64,000 nt of DNA from Cellulomonas sp. PhB143 (GCF_003752595.1 NZ_RKIJ01000009.1:62001-126000), one strand, 5' to 3'. Counted from the stretch's first letter, positions 1-14,859 are shown. Made by a program: numbers and translations. Notes: generated from the letters alone by a model not told the origin.

Positions 1-1201
1 CGTAGGTGGACGGCGTCGAGACCTGGAGGATCTCCGAGCACAGGTTCGAGTGGGTGACCTTGCCCGCCACGGGGTTGGCCCGGTTCACCGTGTCCTCGAA
101 CATGATGTACGGGTAGCCGGACTCGAACTGGAGCTCGGCGAGGGTCTGGAAGAAGTGCCGCGCGTTGATCTTGGTCTTGGTGATGCGCGCGTCGTCGACC
201 ATCTCCTGGTACTTCTCGGTCACGGAGATGTCGGCGAACGGGACGCCGTAGATCCGCTCGACGTCGTACGGCGAGAACAGGTACATGTCCTCGTTCTTCT
301 TCGCGAGCTCGAACGTGACGTCCGGGATGACGACGCCGAGCGAGAGGGTCTTGATGCGGATCTTCTCGTCCGCGTTCTCCCGCTTGGTGTCGAGGAACCG
401 CATGATGTCGGGGTGGTGGGCGTTGAGGTACACCGCACCGGCGCCCTGGCGCGCACCGAGCTGGTTCGCGTAGGAGAAGGAGTCCTCGAGCAGCTTCATG
501 ACGGGGATGACGCCCGACGACTGGTTCTGGATCTTCTTGATCGGGGCGCCGTGCTCGCGCACGTTGCTCAGCAGCAGCGCCACGCCGCCGCCCCGCTTGG
601 AGAGCTGCAGGGCGGAGTTGATCCCGCGCGCGATCGACTCCATGTTGTCCTCGATGCGCAGCAGGAAGCACGAGACCGGCTCGCCGCGCTGCTTCTTGCC
701 GGCGTTGAGGAACGTCGGCGTCGCCGGCTGCAGCCGGCCGGAGATGATCTCCTCGACGATGTCGAGCGCGAACTGCTCCGCGCCGGCGGCCAGCGTCAGG
801 GCGACCATGCACACCCGGTCCTCGAAGCGCTCGAGGTAGCGCTTGCCGTCGAACGTCTTGAGCGTGTAGCTCGTGTAGTACTTGAAGGCGCCGAGGAACG
901 TGTCGAACCGGAACTTCTTCGAGTAGGCGAACTCGAACAGCGACCGCACGAACGCCCGGTCGTACCTCTCGAGGACCTCGGGCTCGTAGTAGTCGTTCTC
1001 GACCAGGTAGTCGAGCTTCTCGTCGAGGTCGTGGAAGAACACGGTGTTCTGGTTGACGTGCTGGCGGAAGTACTGATGGGCCGCCTCGCGGTCCTTCTCG
1101 AACTGGATGCCGCCGTCGGGGCCGTAGAGGTTCAGCATCGCGTTCAGCGAGTGGTAGTCCATCTCGGTGCCCGCGAGGGTGACCGTGGGTGCCGCGCTCA
1201 C
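1..1201 (-). CDS. nrdE: Class Ib ribonucleoside-diphosphate reductase alpha subunit NrdE (partial, N-terminal 400 residues)
   Basis: Catalytic subunit of the aerobic class Ib ribonucleotide reductase, which makes deoxyribonucleotides with the NrdF radical subunit and NrdH as electron donor. The visible part contains the family's N-terminal region ([17 protein letters not shown]), the [12 protein letters not shown] segment with an active-site cysteine, and the [15 protein letters not shown] block. The C-terminal part lies beyond the left window edge. I chose the GTG at 1201 because it overlaps the nrdI stop codon as GTGA, the usual arrangement for translational coupling. An ATG thirteen codons further in (about 1162) and an upstream TTG at 1228 are alternatives. 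The gene is third in a leftward nrdH-nrdI-nrdE operon, so nrdF is expected further left. Identity is secure; only the start is uncertain. Confidence 0.93.
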   Translation of the reverse strand, partial: MSAAPTVTLAGTEMDYHSLNAMLNLYGPDGGIQFEKDREAAHQYFRQHVNQNTVFFHDLDEKLDYLVENDYYEPEVLERYDRAFVRSLFEFAYSKKFRFDTFLGAFKYYTSYTLKTFDGKRYLERFEDRVCMVALTLAAGAEQFALDIVEEIISGRLQPATPTFLNAGKKQRGEPVSCFLLRIEDNMESIARGINSALQLSKRGGGVALLLSNVREHGAPIKKIQNQSSGVIPVMKLLEDSFSYANQLGARQGAGAVYLNAHHPDIMRFLDTKRENADEKIRIKTLSLGVVIPDVTFELAKKNEDMYLFSPYDVERIYGVPFADISVTEKYQEMVDDARITKTKINARHFFQTLAELQFESGYPYIMFEDTVNRANPVAGKVTHSNLCSEILQVSTPSTY

Positions 1202-1629
1202 GCCGGTATCCGTGACTGTCGTTGCCAAAATCGTCCCATTCCGTCGCGGACGCGTCTGACGTCCTCGGCTGTGCCCAGTAGTTCGAATGCGTAGAGGTAC
1301 GGGACGTCGCACTTCGCGGCGATGATGTCTCCCGCCACGCAGTACGTGCTCCCGAAGTTGGTGTTCCCCGCGGCGATCACGCCGCGGATCAACGACCGGT
1401 TGTGTGCGTCGTTCAAGAACTTGACGACCTGGCGGGGCACCGCCCCGCCCTCGGAGCCGCTCCCGTAGGTCGGCACCACCAGGACGTAGGGCTCCTCGAC
1501 TCTGAGGTGCTCGTCCGTGGGCCGCAGCGGGATCCGGTGCACCGACAGGCCGAGGTCCGCGAGGCGGAGCCGCTCGACGAACCGGTGGGTGTTCTCCGAC
1601 GCGCTCGAGAAGTAGACGACCGATGCCAT
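1198..1629 (-). CDS. nrdI: Ribonucleotide reductase flavodoxin-like stimulatory protein NrdI
   Basis: A 143-residue flavodoxin-like protein that helps assemble the dimanganese-tyrosyl radical cofactor of NrdF in class Ib reductases. The sequence opens with [16 protein letters not shown], the FMN phosphate-binding loop, followed by [16 protein letters not shown] (about 53-68) and [14 protein letters not shown] (about 88-101), all typical of NrdI. The ATG at 1629 was chosen over the longer frame because the protein then begins directly at the first beta strand, as in the family. The stop overlaps the nrdE GTG. It follows nrdH by about 125 bases. Confidence 0.95.
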   Translation of the reverse strand: MASVVYFSSASENTHRFVERLRLADLGLSVHRIPLRPTDEHLRVEEPYVLVVPTYGSGSEGGAVPRQVVKFLNDAHNRSLIRGVIAAGNTNFGSTYCVAGDIIAAKCDVPYLYAFELLGTAEDVRRVRDGMGRFWQRQSRIPA

Positions 1630-1755
1630 GGCCCCACCTCGCTCACCGCGCCGGCGCTCGCTCCCGGTGCTGCTCGTCCCCTGCTGTCCTGCGCCCTGCA
1701 TGTCGTGCCGCTGGTCGCCGGTCGCGCCGCTCAGACCACGGCGCGACCGACGGCG

Positions 1756-2001
1756 TCAGGCGACGACGTCGGCCGTACGTGCGGCGAGCGCGCTGATCTG
1801 GTCGGGCCGGAAGCCCGACCAGTGCGTGTCGTCCGCGACGACGACGGGCGCCTGGAGGTAGCCGAGCCCGCGGACGAGCTCGAGCGCCTCGGCGTCCTGG
1901 CTGATGTCGACGACCGTGTAGTCGACGCCCTTCTTGTCGAGGGCCCGGTACGTCGCGTCGCACTGGACGCAGGCCGGCTTGCTGTAGACCGTGACGTTCA
2001 T
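1756..2001 (-). CDS. nrdH: Glutaredoxin-like electron donor NrdH
   Basis: An 81-residue redoxin that re-reduces class Ib ribonucleotide reductase. It has the redox pair C11-V-Q-C14 near the N-terminus (VYSKPACVQCDAT) and the WSGFRPDQI segment characteristic of NrdH proteins, which are glutaredoxin-like in sequence but reduced by thioredoxin reductase. The ATG at 2001 is preceded by GAGGAG at a good distance; the open frame continues upstream but without family similarity. First gene of nrdH-nrdI-nrdE, downstream of paired NrdR boxes at 2133-2178. Confidence 0.95.
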   Translation of the reverse strand: MNVTVYSKPACVQCDATYRALDKKGVDYTVVDISQDAEALELVRGLGYLQAPVVVADDTHWSGFRPDQISALAARTADVVA

Positions 2002-2132
2002 CGGTGACTCCTCGTCGCTCTGGGCTGATCGGGTGGTCGGACGAGGCGAGAAGAACGCTCTGACCTCGAAGGACACGGGTGGAACTACGTCTGTGTGATT
2101 CACCGGAGGATGGTCGACCCCCTGGCGAAAAC

Positions 2133-2178
2133 CACTATACCTAGTGCCTGCCGTCGCGCCACAGCACTACATGTCGTG
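2133..2178 (-). promoter_or_regulatory. Paired NrdR boxes and probable -10 of the nrdHIE promoter
   Basis: Two 14-base sites, CACTATACCTAGTG (2133-2146, dyad CACTA/TAGTG) and CACTACATGTCGTG (2165-2178), resemble the NrdR box. Their centres are 32 bases apart, about three helical turns, as is usual for NrdR box pairs. On the minus strand the nrdH-proximal box contains TATAGT, a plausible -10 element, so bound NrdR would block the promoter. The nrdH start lies about 130 bases downstream. NrdR itself is not in the window. Confidence 0.8.
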
Positions 2179-2339
2179 GCGAGCGTGATTCTCGGTACAC
2201 GCGCCCACCTCCCCGGGACGCCCCTCCCGGCCCGTCAGAACATGCTGTCACGAGCCTCTGACACCCGGCCGTGCACCGCTGCGTCCACCGCACCGCGGAC
2301 GCCTCCGGCCCGCGATCTCGCGCCCTCGCGGCGGCCTTC

Positions 2340-2374
2340 CACAGGGTGTGCGCGGCCCGCGTCCACACCCTGTG
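2340..2374. repeat. Inverted repeat, 11-base arms
   Basis: CACAGGGTGTG (2340-2350) and CACACCCTGTG (2364-2374) are perfect reverse complements separated by 13 bases. It is too far from either gene for an obvious terminator or operator role; it could be a stem-loop in the read-through transcript or a dimeric protein site. Confidence 0.5.
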
Positions 2375-2492
2375 CGCAGCCGGGCGGAGCCCCCGGACGG
2401 GCCGTCGCGGGGTGCCGAGAGGTCCCCGTGGCGAGGGTGCGAAGCGGGCATCCCGGGCGCGCGGGGGCCGTGAGATCCGTCTCCGTGCCCGG

Positions 2493-2535
2493 CGTGTCGC
2501 GGCGGTGCGGCGTGTCGCGGCCCCGCCGCGACACG
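2493..2535 (-). terminator. Stem-loop after the beta-glucosidase gene
   Basis: Arms CGTGTCGCGGCGG (2493-2505) and CCGCCGCGACACG (2523-2535) pair perfectly over 13 bases, beginning two bases after the stop codon at 2538. No T-run follows, as is common in G+C-rich actinobacteria, so intrinsic termination is inferred from position and stem strength. Confidence 0.55.
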
Positions 2536-2537
2536 GA

Positions 2538-3995
<1,458 letters not shown>

Positions 3996-4053
3996 GGTGC
4001 TCCTTGGTGCCGGTCGGGGCGGACGACGGCGCGCCGCCCGGGTTCGACGACCC

Positions 4054-4069
4054 GTGGGAGCGTTCCCAC
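4054..4069. promoter_or_regulatory. CebR/CelR-type (LacI family) operator
   Basis: GTGGGAGCGTTCCCAC is a 16-base palindrome with one central asymmetry. Its core differs by one base from TGGGAGCGCTCCCA, the site bound by CelR of Thermobifida and CebR of Streptomyces, which release DNA on cellobiose. It lies between the acetyltransferase stop and the beta-glucosidase start, so it most likely controls the latter. Confidence 0.8.
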
Positions 4070-4085
4070 GAATCGATTCGACAGC

Positions 4086-4574
4086 CTAGCGGACTTCCCG
4101 TTCGAGCACGTAGTCGTGCGCCTGCGGCCACGGCCCGCCGGGGCCGAACCACTCGGCCCGGTACGTCCGCACCCGCCGCCACCCGCGGCGTTCGTAGAGC
4201 CGGACGGCGTCGAGGTTGTGCGCCACCACGGTGAGCACGAGACGGTCCCCCGCCCCGGCGGCCGCCGCCTCCGCGACGTCCAGCAGCGCCGTCGCGCACC
4301 CGGTCCCACGGGCGGCGGGGCCGACGAAGAACCGGGTCACCTCGGCCTCCTGCGCACCGCGCGGCGCCAGCGCGACGTGCCCGACGACGGCGCCGTCGAG
4401 CTCGGCGACCCATGCGTGCGCGTGCGTGTGCGCGTCGCCGAGGACCCACTGCGCGCGCACGTTCCCCGGTCGCACGGGATAGGCGTCGAGCGCCTGCACC
4501 TGCGCCAGCACGGCGACGAGCGGGTCGACGTCGTCCGCGGCGCGCCGGCGCACCGACACCCGGCGGCTGCTCAC
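4086..4574 (-). CDS. GNAT family N-acetyltransferase
   Basis: A 162-residue protein with the GNAT fold: VGHVALAP (central beta strand), VTRFFVGPAARGTGCATALL (acetyl-CoA loop of the R/QxxGxG/A type, here ARGTGCA) and YERRGWRRVRTYR near the end. Substrate cannot be told from sequence. The GTG start at 4574 overlaps the nagA stop as GTGA, so it is probably translated with nagA, which hints at, but does not prove, a link to amino-sugar metabolism. Confidence 0.82.
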   Translation of the reverse strand: MSSRRVSVRRRAADDVDPLVAVLAQVQALDAYPVRPGNVRAQWVLGDAHTHAHAWVAELDGAVVGHVALAPRGAQEAEVTRFFVGPAARGTGCATALLDVAEAAAAGAGDRLVLTVVAHNLDAVRLYERRGWRRVRTYRAEWFGPGGPWPQAHDYVLEREVR

Positions 4575-5839
4575 GAGCCGGCGCCCCCGACACCCTGGAC
4601 CGGCGCGCCGGCGCGCAGCACCCCCAGCGGGCGCAGGTCTGCGTCGGTCACGACGACGTCCGCCCGCCGGCCCGCCTCGAGCGCGCCCACGTCCTCGAGC
4701 CCGAGCACGCCGGCCGGCACGAGCGATGCCGAGCGGACCGCCTCGACGAGCGGGACGCCCGCGGCGACCGTCTCGCGCACCACGTCGAGCAGGTGATACG
4801 TCCCCCCGGCGATCGATCCGCCGTCGGCCAGGCGCGCGACCCCGCCCTCGACCCGCACCCGGACCGGCCCGAGCGCGTACTCGCCGTCCGCCATGCCCGC
4901 CGCCGCCATCGCGTCGGTGACGAGCGCGACGTTCTCCGCGCCGACCGTCGCCATCACCGACCGCACCGTGGCGTGGGCGAGGTGCGTCCCGTCGGCGACC
5001 AGCTCGAGGACCAGCTCCCCGCGCGCCGCGGCCGCGAGGCACGCGGCCACGGGCCCGGGCTCGCGATGGTGCAGCGGGCGCATGCCGTTGAACAGGTGCG
5101 TCGCGGTGGGCCGCACGCCCCGCACCGCCGCGCCGGACGCGGCGAGCGCGGTGCGCGCGGACCCGATGGCGACCTCGGTCTGCTCGGTGCTCGCGTCGGT
5201 GTGCCCGATCGAGGGCACCGCGCCCGCCGCGGCGAGGGCGGCGATCACGCCGTCGACGACACCGGGCACCTCCGGCGCCACGGTCATCGTGCGCAGGGTG
5301 CCGCGCGCCGCGCGGGCGACCTCGGCGACCAGGTCGGCGTCACCGTCGAGCATGTCGGCGGGGTTCTGCGCGCCGCAGCGCGCCGGGGACAGGAACGGCC
5401 CCTCGAGGTGCAGCCCGGCGATCTCGCCCGCCTCCGCGAGCCCCGCGAGCGTCGCGACGCGGGACAGCAGCGTCGCGCGGTCGGCGGTCACGAGGGAGGC
5501 GAGCAGGGTGGTCGTCCCGTGCCGCAGGTGCTCGCGCACGGCGACGCGCGCCTCGTCGGCCGTGGCGGCGTCGGGGAACGACGCTCCCCCGCCCCCGTGG
5601 TCGTGCAGGTCCACCAGCCCGGGCAGCAGCGTCGTCCCGCCTGCCGGAGCGGCCGCGCCGGCCACGGCCTGCGCCCAGCGCGAGCCGGCGGCGTCGGCGA
5701 CGGTCCCGACGAACGCGAGCCGGTCCCCCTCGACGACGACGACGCCGTCGGGCACCAGCGCGGACGGGGTGACGACGCGTCCGCGCAGGACGGTCGGCGG
5801 AACCTGCTCGGTCGCTCGGGACGGCGCACGATCGCTCAT
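4571..5839 (-). CDS. nagA: N-acetylglucosamine-6-phosphate deacetylase
   Basis: A 422-residue amidohydrolase that removes acetate from GlcNAc-6-phosphate, feeding chitin- or wall-derived amino sugar into glycolysis and wall synthesis. Visible motifs are the metal-binding DLHDHGGGG (H79, H81), HLEGPFLSP with E146, GHTDAS (H213), THLFNGM (H248) and the catalytic aspartate D309 in VTDAMAAAGM. Start ATG 5839 (SDRAPSR) is chosen; an in-frame ATG six codons upstream at 5857 is equally possible since neither has a clear ribosome-binding site. Its stop overlaps the GNAT start. nagB is not in the window. Confidence 0.93.
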   Translation of the reverse strand: MSDRAPSRATEQVPPTVLRGRVVTPSALVPDGVVVVEGDRLAFVGTVADAAGSRWAQAVAGAAAPAGGTTLLPGLVDLHDHGGGGASFPDAATADEARVAVREHLRHGTTTLLASLVTADRATLLSRVATLAGLAEAGEIAGLHLEGPFLSPARCGAQNPADMLDGDADLVAEVARAARGTLRTMTVAPEVPGVVDGVIAALAAAGAVPSIGHTDASTEQTEVAIGSARTALAASGAAVRGVRPTATHLFNGMRPLHHREPGPVAACLAAAARGELVLELVADGTHLAHATVRSVMATVGAENVALVTDAMAAAGMADGEYALGPVRVRVEGGVARLADGGSIAGGTYHLLDVVRETVAAGVPLVEAVRSASLVPAGVLGLEDVGALEAGRRADVVVTDADLRPLGVLRAGAPVQGVGGAGS

Positions 5840-5904
5840 GACGTCATTGTCGCGCATTCGTACACCGTGCGCGCAAACTCCGACCGGAACCGCGGTCCGG
5901 TCGG

Positions 5905-6600
5905 TCAGAACAGCCGGGAGTCGACGTCGTCCACGCCGCGCATCGCGTCGTAGTCGAGCAGGAGGCAGCCGATGCCGCGGTCCGTGGCCAGGACCCGCGC
6001 CTGCGGCTTGATCTCCTGCGCGGCGAACACACCGCGGACCGGCGCGAGGTGCGGGTCGCGGTTCATCAGCTCGAGGTAGCGGGTCAGCTGTTCGACCCCG
6101 TCGATGTCGCCGCGGCGCTTGATCTCGATCGCCACGGAGCCCCCCGCCGGGTCCTTCGCGAGGATGTCGACCGGCCCGATGGCCGTCATGTACTCGCGCC
6201 GCACGAGCGTGTGCCCGTCGCCGAGCAGGCCGATCTGCGCGGCGAGCAGCTCCTGCAGGTGCGCCTCGACACCGTCCTTGATCAGGCCGGGGTCCACGCC
6301 GAGATCGTGGCTGGAGTCGTGGAACACCTCGTGCAGCTCGATCTCGAGCCGGTCGTCGCTCTTGCGGTGCTGCACCGCCCACACCTCGCTCACGCCGCGC
6401 TCGCGCTGGGCGTCGTCGGGCTCGGACACCGCCGTGGCGCACGGGGGGCTCATCCAGTTCAGCGGCTTGTACGAGCCGCCGTCGGAGTGCAGCAGCACGC
6501 TGCCGTCCGCCTTGACGACGATCAGCCGCCGGGCGAGGGGAAGGTGGGCCGAGAGGCGCCCGGTGTACCGGGCCGAGCACTGCGCGACGACGAGACGCAT
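5905..6600 (-). CDS. nucS: Mismatch-specific endonuclease NucS (EndoMS)
   Basis: A 231-residue protein of the archaeal/actinobacterial NucS family, which cleaves both strands at mismatches and replaces MutS/MutL in most actinobacteria. The N-terminal half is the dimerisation and DNA-binding part; the C-terminal RecB-like nuclease motif is seen as D145 in GPVDILAKD and E159-I-K161 in VAIEIKRRG. Length matches the family. The start at 6600 has GGAGG upstream. It sits near the ATP synthase operon, as in other actinobacteria. Confidence 0.95.
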   Translation of the reverse strand: MRLVVAQCSARYTGRLSAHLPLARRLIVVKADGSVLLHSDGGSYKPLNWMSPPCATAVSEPDDAQRERGVSEVWAVQHRKSDDRLEIELHEVFHDSSHDLGVDPGLIKDGVEAHLQELLAAQIGLLGDGHTLVRREYMTAIGPVDILAKDPAGGSVAIEIKRRGDIDGVEQLTRYLELMNRDPHLAPVRGVFAAQEIKPQARVLATDRGIGCLLLDYDAMRGVDDVDSRLF

Positions 6601-6645
6601 CGAGCCTTCGAACCTCCAACAGTCTGCGGCCCGGGAGGGCCAGGG

Positions 6646-7065
6646 TCAGACGACCGTACCCGGGTTGGTCGGTGCGGCCTCGAGCCACGAGGTCAGGCCC
6701 GCATAGGCGTCCGGGGTCATGGTCAGCTCCAGGGCCGCCGCCCCGCACCGCGCGTGCACCACGTACACGTCCGGCCCGCCGGGGTCGGCCACCGGCTCGC
6801 GACCGTCGACCACCAGCGCGGAGCGCGGCCAGCTCGCCGCGGGCCGGAACGAGACCGACCAGTAGCGCCACCAGTCGATCCGGCCGGCGCCGTAGACCGC
6901 GACCCCCGTGGTCGTCGCGGACCGTCCGGGCAGGCGGACGCCGCAGTCGAACGAGCCGATGCGCCGCGTGAGCCCGCGCAGCCGGACCACCCCGAGCGCG
7001 AGCACCGCGATCAGGACCGCGACCGCCGCCACGGCGGCGACCGCGAACCAGACGGCGACCGTCAC
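6646..7065 (-). CDS. DUF2550 family membrane-anchored protein
   Basis: About 139 residues: an N-terminal membrane segment (AVWFAVAAVAAVAVLIAVLA) followed by a soluble domain with FDCGVRLPG, IDWWRYWSVSFRP and a tryptophan-rich core, matching the DUF2550 family found just downstream of atpC in many actinobacteria (Rv1312 in M. tuberculosis). Function is unknown. The GTG at 7065 begins just before the membrane helix, 19 bases after atpC, with AGGGA upstream. Probably the last gene of the ATP synthase operon. Confidence 0.8.
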   Translation of the reverse strand: MTVAVWFAVAAVAAVAVLIAVLALGVVRLRGLTRRIGSFDCGVRLPGRSATTTGVAVYGAGRIDWWRYWSVSFRPAASWPRSALVVDGREPVADPGGPDVYVVHARCGAAALELTMTPDAYAGLTSWLEAAPTNPGTVV

Positions 7066-7084
7066 GTCCCTGACCTGCAGGCTC

Positions 7085-7372
7085 TCAGCGGGACGCCGCG
7101 TCCGCGTGGACGACGTCGATCGTGTCCGCGACGATCGTGACCTGGTTGTCGTCCATCGAGATGAAGCCGTCCGCGACGATGGTCGCGGTGACGACGCCGC
7201 CGCCGTCGACCGGGGTGATGCGCACGTCACCGGGGCTCAGCACCGCGAGCAGCGGCGAGTGGCCCGCGAGCAGGCCGATGGAGCCGCCCGCGGAGGGCGC
7301 GCTGACGAGGCGCGCCTCGCCGGACCAGATCTTGCGGTCCGCCGAGACGACGTCGACGTTCATGTGTGCCAC
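7085..7372 (-). CDS. atpC: ATP synthase F1 epsilon subunit
   Basis: A 95-residue epsilon subunit of the central rotor stalk. It contains the beta-sandwich domain (NVDVVSADRKIWSGEAR, GSIGLLAGHSPLLAVLSPG, VADGFISMDDNQVTIVAD). It is much shorter than the roughly 139-residue E. coli protein and lacks nearly all of the C-terminal helical pair that mediates ATPase inhibition there, a shortening seen in other actinobacteria. It follows atpD after an 88-base gap holding a strong stem-loop. Confidence 0.95.
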   Translation of the reverse strand: MAHMNVDVVSADRKIWSGEARLVSAPSAGGSIGLLAGHSPLLAVLSPGDVRITPVDGGGVVTATIVADGFISMDDNQVTIVADTIDVVHADAASR

Positions 7373-7421
7373 TGCGTACTCCTAGGGTGCGAGAGGCCGG
7401 ACGGGTGACCGGGTCCGTCGT

Positions 7422-7448
7422 GCCGCGCCCCCGGTGCGGGGGCGCGGC
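7422..7448 (-). other. Stem-loop between atpD and atpC
   Basis: GCCGCGCCCCC (7422-7432) and GGGGGCGCGGC (7438-7448) form a perfect 11-base G+C stem with a 5-base loop inside the operon. It may act as a partial terminator or as an mRNA-stabilising structure that sets the epsilon:beta ratio; no T-run is present. Confidence 0.5.
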
Positions 7449-7460
7449 GCGAGGAAGACC

Positions 7461-9945
<2,485 letters not shown>

Positions 9946-9947
9946 CG

Positions 9948-11573
<1,626 letters not shown>

Positions 11574-11663
11574 TGCATTTCTCCTGTCGTGGCCGCGTTC
11601 CGCGGTCGAAGTTCTCTGTCGTGGCGCCGGTACGGACCGGCCCCTGCCGGATGGCCGGCGTGG

Positions 11664-12478
11664 TCATCCGGCGAGTCGTCGCCGCGCGTCGGCGAGCCGT
11701 GCGAGGACCGTCGTGTCGATCACGTCGGCCCCCACCTGGATCCGCAGCCCGCCCAGCGTCGCGGGGTCGACCGACACGTTGAGCTGCACCGGGCGGCCGT
11801 AGGCGCGCTCGAGGAGCGCACCGAGCCGTTCCAGCTGCTGCGAGCTCGGCGGCACCGCCGCCGCGACGCTCGCGACCAGGCGGTTCCTGCGCTCGGCCGC
11901 GATGTCGGCGACCTGCAGCAGCGCGGCGACGAAGCGCCGCCCGCGCAGGTCCCGCGTCGCGTGCCGCGCCAGCACGCCGGTGGCGGCGTCGGCGCGACCG
12001 GCGAGGAGCCCGTCGACCAGGTCGGTCCGCCGCTGCGGGTCCGTCCGTGCGTCGGAGAGCGCCTGGCGCGCGTCGCGCTGGCCCTCCAGCGCGCGCGTGA
12101 GCCGGAAGATCTCGTCCTCGACGGTCTCCAGGGCGTCGCGCGACTGCGCCGCCGAGAGCACGGCGTCGAAGCCGAGCAGCTCCACGGCGTCCGCCAGGTC
12201 CTGCTCGCTCGACCAGCGTGAGCGGACGAGACCTGCCAGCAGGTCCACGACCCGCCCGTCGAAGCCGTTCGACAGGATGCCCGTGACGAGCTGCGCCTTG
12301 TCCTCACCGGAACGCGAGGGGTCGGCGAGGGAGCGGCGGAGCGTCGCGGAGCCGTCGAGGGCGCGGGTCACGGTGAACAGCTGTTCGCCGATCTCGGTCC
12401 CCTCGGCCCCGGCGTCCCGCAGGACCGGGTCGAACCGTTCACGTGCCTGGTCGAGAGAGGCACCGCTCGTCCCGCGCA

Positions 12479-12479
<1 letters not shown>
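11664..12479 (-). CDS. atpH: ATP synthase F1 delta subunit
   Basis: A 271-residue delta subunit joining F1 to the peripheral stalk. C-terminal motifs VDPATLGGLRIQVGADVIDTT and ARLADARRRLAG are characteristic. It is longer than the roughly 177 residues of E. coli but a separate protein, not the b-delta fusion of mycobacteria. Its ATG shares a base with the atpF stop codon, implying coupled translation. Confidence 0.95.
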
Positions 12480-13299
<820 letters not shown>

Positions 13300-13381
13300 T
13301 CATCAGCGCGCCCGGTGGCGCGTCGGGGGTGTTAGCGGTGACCCGGCGGTCGGTGTCCCCGCGGTGGTGAAGGACGGTGGA

Positions 13382-14191
13382 TCAGTGCTCCGCTTCCACC
13401 GACATCTGGATGTACACGGCGGTGAGGATCGCGAAGACGTAGGCCTGCAGCGCGGCGACGAACGCCTCCAGCAGGAAGAAGGCGAAGCCGCCCGCGAGGG
13501 TGACCACTCCGGCCACCTTGATCGCGCCGGACGCCTCGAAGAAGAGGTAGGACGTGGCGGCGAAGCAGAGGGCGAGCAGCAGGTGCCCGGCGAGCATGTT
13601 CGCGAAGAGCCGGATGACCAGCGTGGCGGGCCGCAGCAGGAAGACCTGCAGGAACTCGACCGGCGTCAGCAGGAGGTAGAGGACCTTCGGCACGCCCGGC
13701 GGGAACAGCGCGTGCTTGAAGAACCCGCCGAACCCGAACCGCTTGAACCCTGCCGCGAGATACATCACGAACACCCAGAGCGCGAAGATGATCGGCAGGC
13801 CGATCACCGACGTCCCGGCGACGTTGAGGAAGGGGACGATCCCGGTGACGTTGAAGAAGAAGACCGCGAAGAAGATCGTCGTGATCAGCGGCACGTACTT
13901 CTTGCCGAGCTGCTCGCCGAGGATCTCGTAGGTGATCTGCCTGCGGCAGAAGTCCAGCCCCAGCTCGAGAAGGTTCTGGAAGCGGCCGGGCACCAGCTTC
14001 GCGCGCCGGGCGCCGATCACGAAGATCGTCAGCAGTGCGATCGCGGCGATGAACCGGACGAGCATGATGCGGTTGATCTCGAACGCCGTGCCGTCGAAGA
14101 AGATGGCGGGCGGAAAGAAGTCGCTGATGCTCGGAGCGTGGAAACCGTCGCTCTCCGCGGCGAGAATTTGCGTCGTCGCAAGGGTGAACAC
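13382..14191 (-). CDS. atpB: ATP synthase F0 subunit a
   Basis: A 269-residue multi-helix membrane subunit forming the proton half-channels. The essential arginine lies in VIRLFANMLAGHLLL, and the last helix reads ALQAYVFAILTAVYIQMSVE. The GTG at 14191 is preceded by GGGAGA at a suitable distance. First of the eight ATP synthase genes; a 167-base gap separates it from the atpI-like gene and may hold the operon promoter. Confidence 0.97.
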   Translation of the reverse strand: MFTLATTQILAAESDGFHAPSISDFFPPAIFFDGTAFEINRIMLVRFIAAIALLTIFVIGARRAKLVPGRFQNLLELGLDFCRRQITYEILGEQLGKKYVPLITTIFFAVFFFNVTGIVPFLNVAGTSVIGLPIIFALWVFVMYLAAGFKRFGFGGFFKHALFPPGVPKVLYLLLTPVEFLQVFLLRPATLVIRLFANMLAGHLLLALCFAATSYLFFEASGAIKVAGVVTLAGGFAFFLLEAFVAALQAYVFAILTAVYIQMSVEAEH

Positions 14192-14358
14192 GACAATCTC
14201 CCGGTGGTCGTACGGTCACGACGTGGTGCTGTGCGCATCAGGGGGGATGGCACGCCGTCGGACCTGGCCGTCATGGAATCAGGGCAAGCCTAACGTATGC
14301 GGGACGGTGGTCCAGACCCCCGACGGCCCCTCGTGCCGCCCCCTCTGCGGCACCGCGC

Positions 14359-14859
14359 TCAGTCGGTCTGGACGTACGGGATCCGGGCCCTGCGGACCGC
14401 CAGCAGGTCGATCACGGCCGAGCCGACGGCGCCCGCGATCGCGACCCACCCGAACACCGGCGCGCTGTAGAAGTCGAACTGCCGCAGGACCGCGACGGCG
14501 ACGAACAGGACGAGCATCTTGCCGAGCCACGAGAAGGCGACGAGCGAGACCAGGGTCGCCGGGGGCATCCCGGACGAGCGCCACATCGACCACACGGTGG
14601 TGCCGGAGAAGACGACGGCCACGGCGACGCCGAGCACCGCCCCCCAGACCCCGGGTCCCCCCGCCACGAGGGCGCCGACGACCACGCTCACCACCGCCAG
14701 CAGGGCCAGGAACACCAGGACCTGGCGCAGCGCGCCCCGGAACATCTCCGTCGCGGCGTCGGGTGCGCCGGCGGGTGCCTCGGCGCGGGCCTCGGCGGAC
14801 CGGTCGTCGGGCTGGTCGGCGGGCTGGTCGGCGGGCACCGACGTCGGGTGCTCGGTCAT
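14359..14859 (-). CDS. AtpI-like integral membrane protein
   Basis: 166 residues: a disordered Ala/Asp/Pro-rich N-terminus of about 50 residues (with an ADQPADQPDD duplication) followed by four predicted membrane segments (VLVFLALLAVVSVVVGALVA; VWGAVLGVAVAVVFSGTTVW; VSLVAFSWLGKMLVLFVAVA; VFGWVAIAGAVGSAVIDLLA). Position just upstream of atpB and topology match the AtpI/Rv1303 type, proposed to help c-ring assembly or ion supply. Sequence alone does not prove function. Its ATG overlaps the preceding stop as ATGA. Confidence 0.75.
   Translation of the reverse strand: MTEHPTSVPADQPADQPDDRSAEARAEAPAGAPDAATEMFRGALRQVLVFLALLAVVSVVVGALVAGGPGVWGAVLGVAVAVVFSGTTVWSMWRSSGMPPATLVSLVAFSWLGKMLVLFVAVAVLRQFDFYSAPVFGWVAIAGAVGSAVIDLLAVRRARIPYVQTD

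Larger units (their letters stand above)
2002..2537. other. 536-base non-coding stretch between beta-glucosidase and nrdH
   Basis: I find no convincing gene here. The nrdH-proximal part is the leader and promoter of nrdHIE, with two NrdR boxes (2133-2178). The middle holds an 11-base inverted repeat (2340-2374) of unknown role, and the far end holds a stem-loop directly after the beta-glucosidase stop (2493-2535). Open frames across it look like G+C-driven chance frames. Confidence 0.6.
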
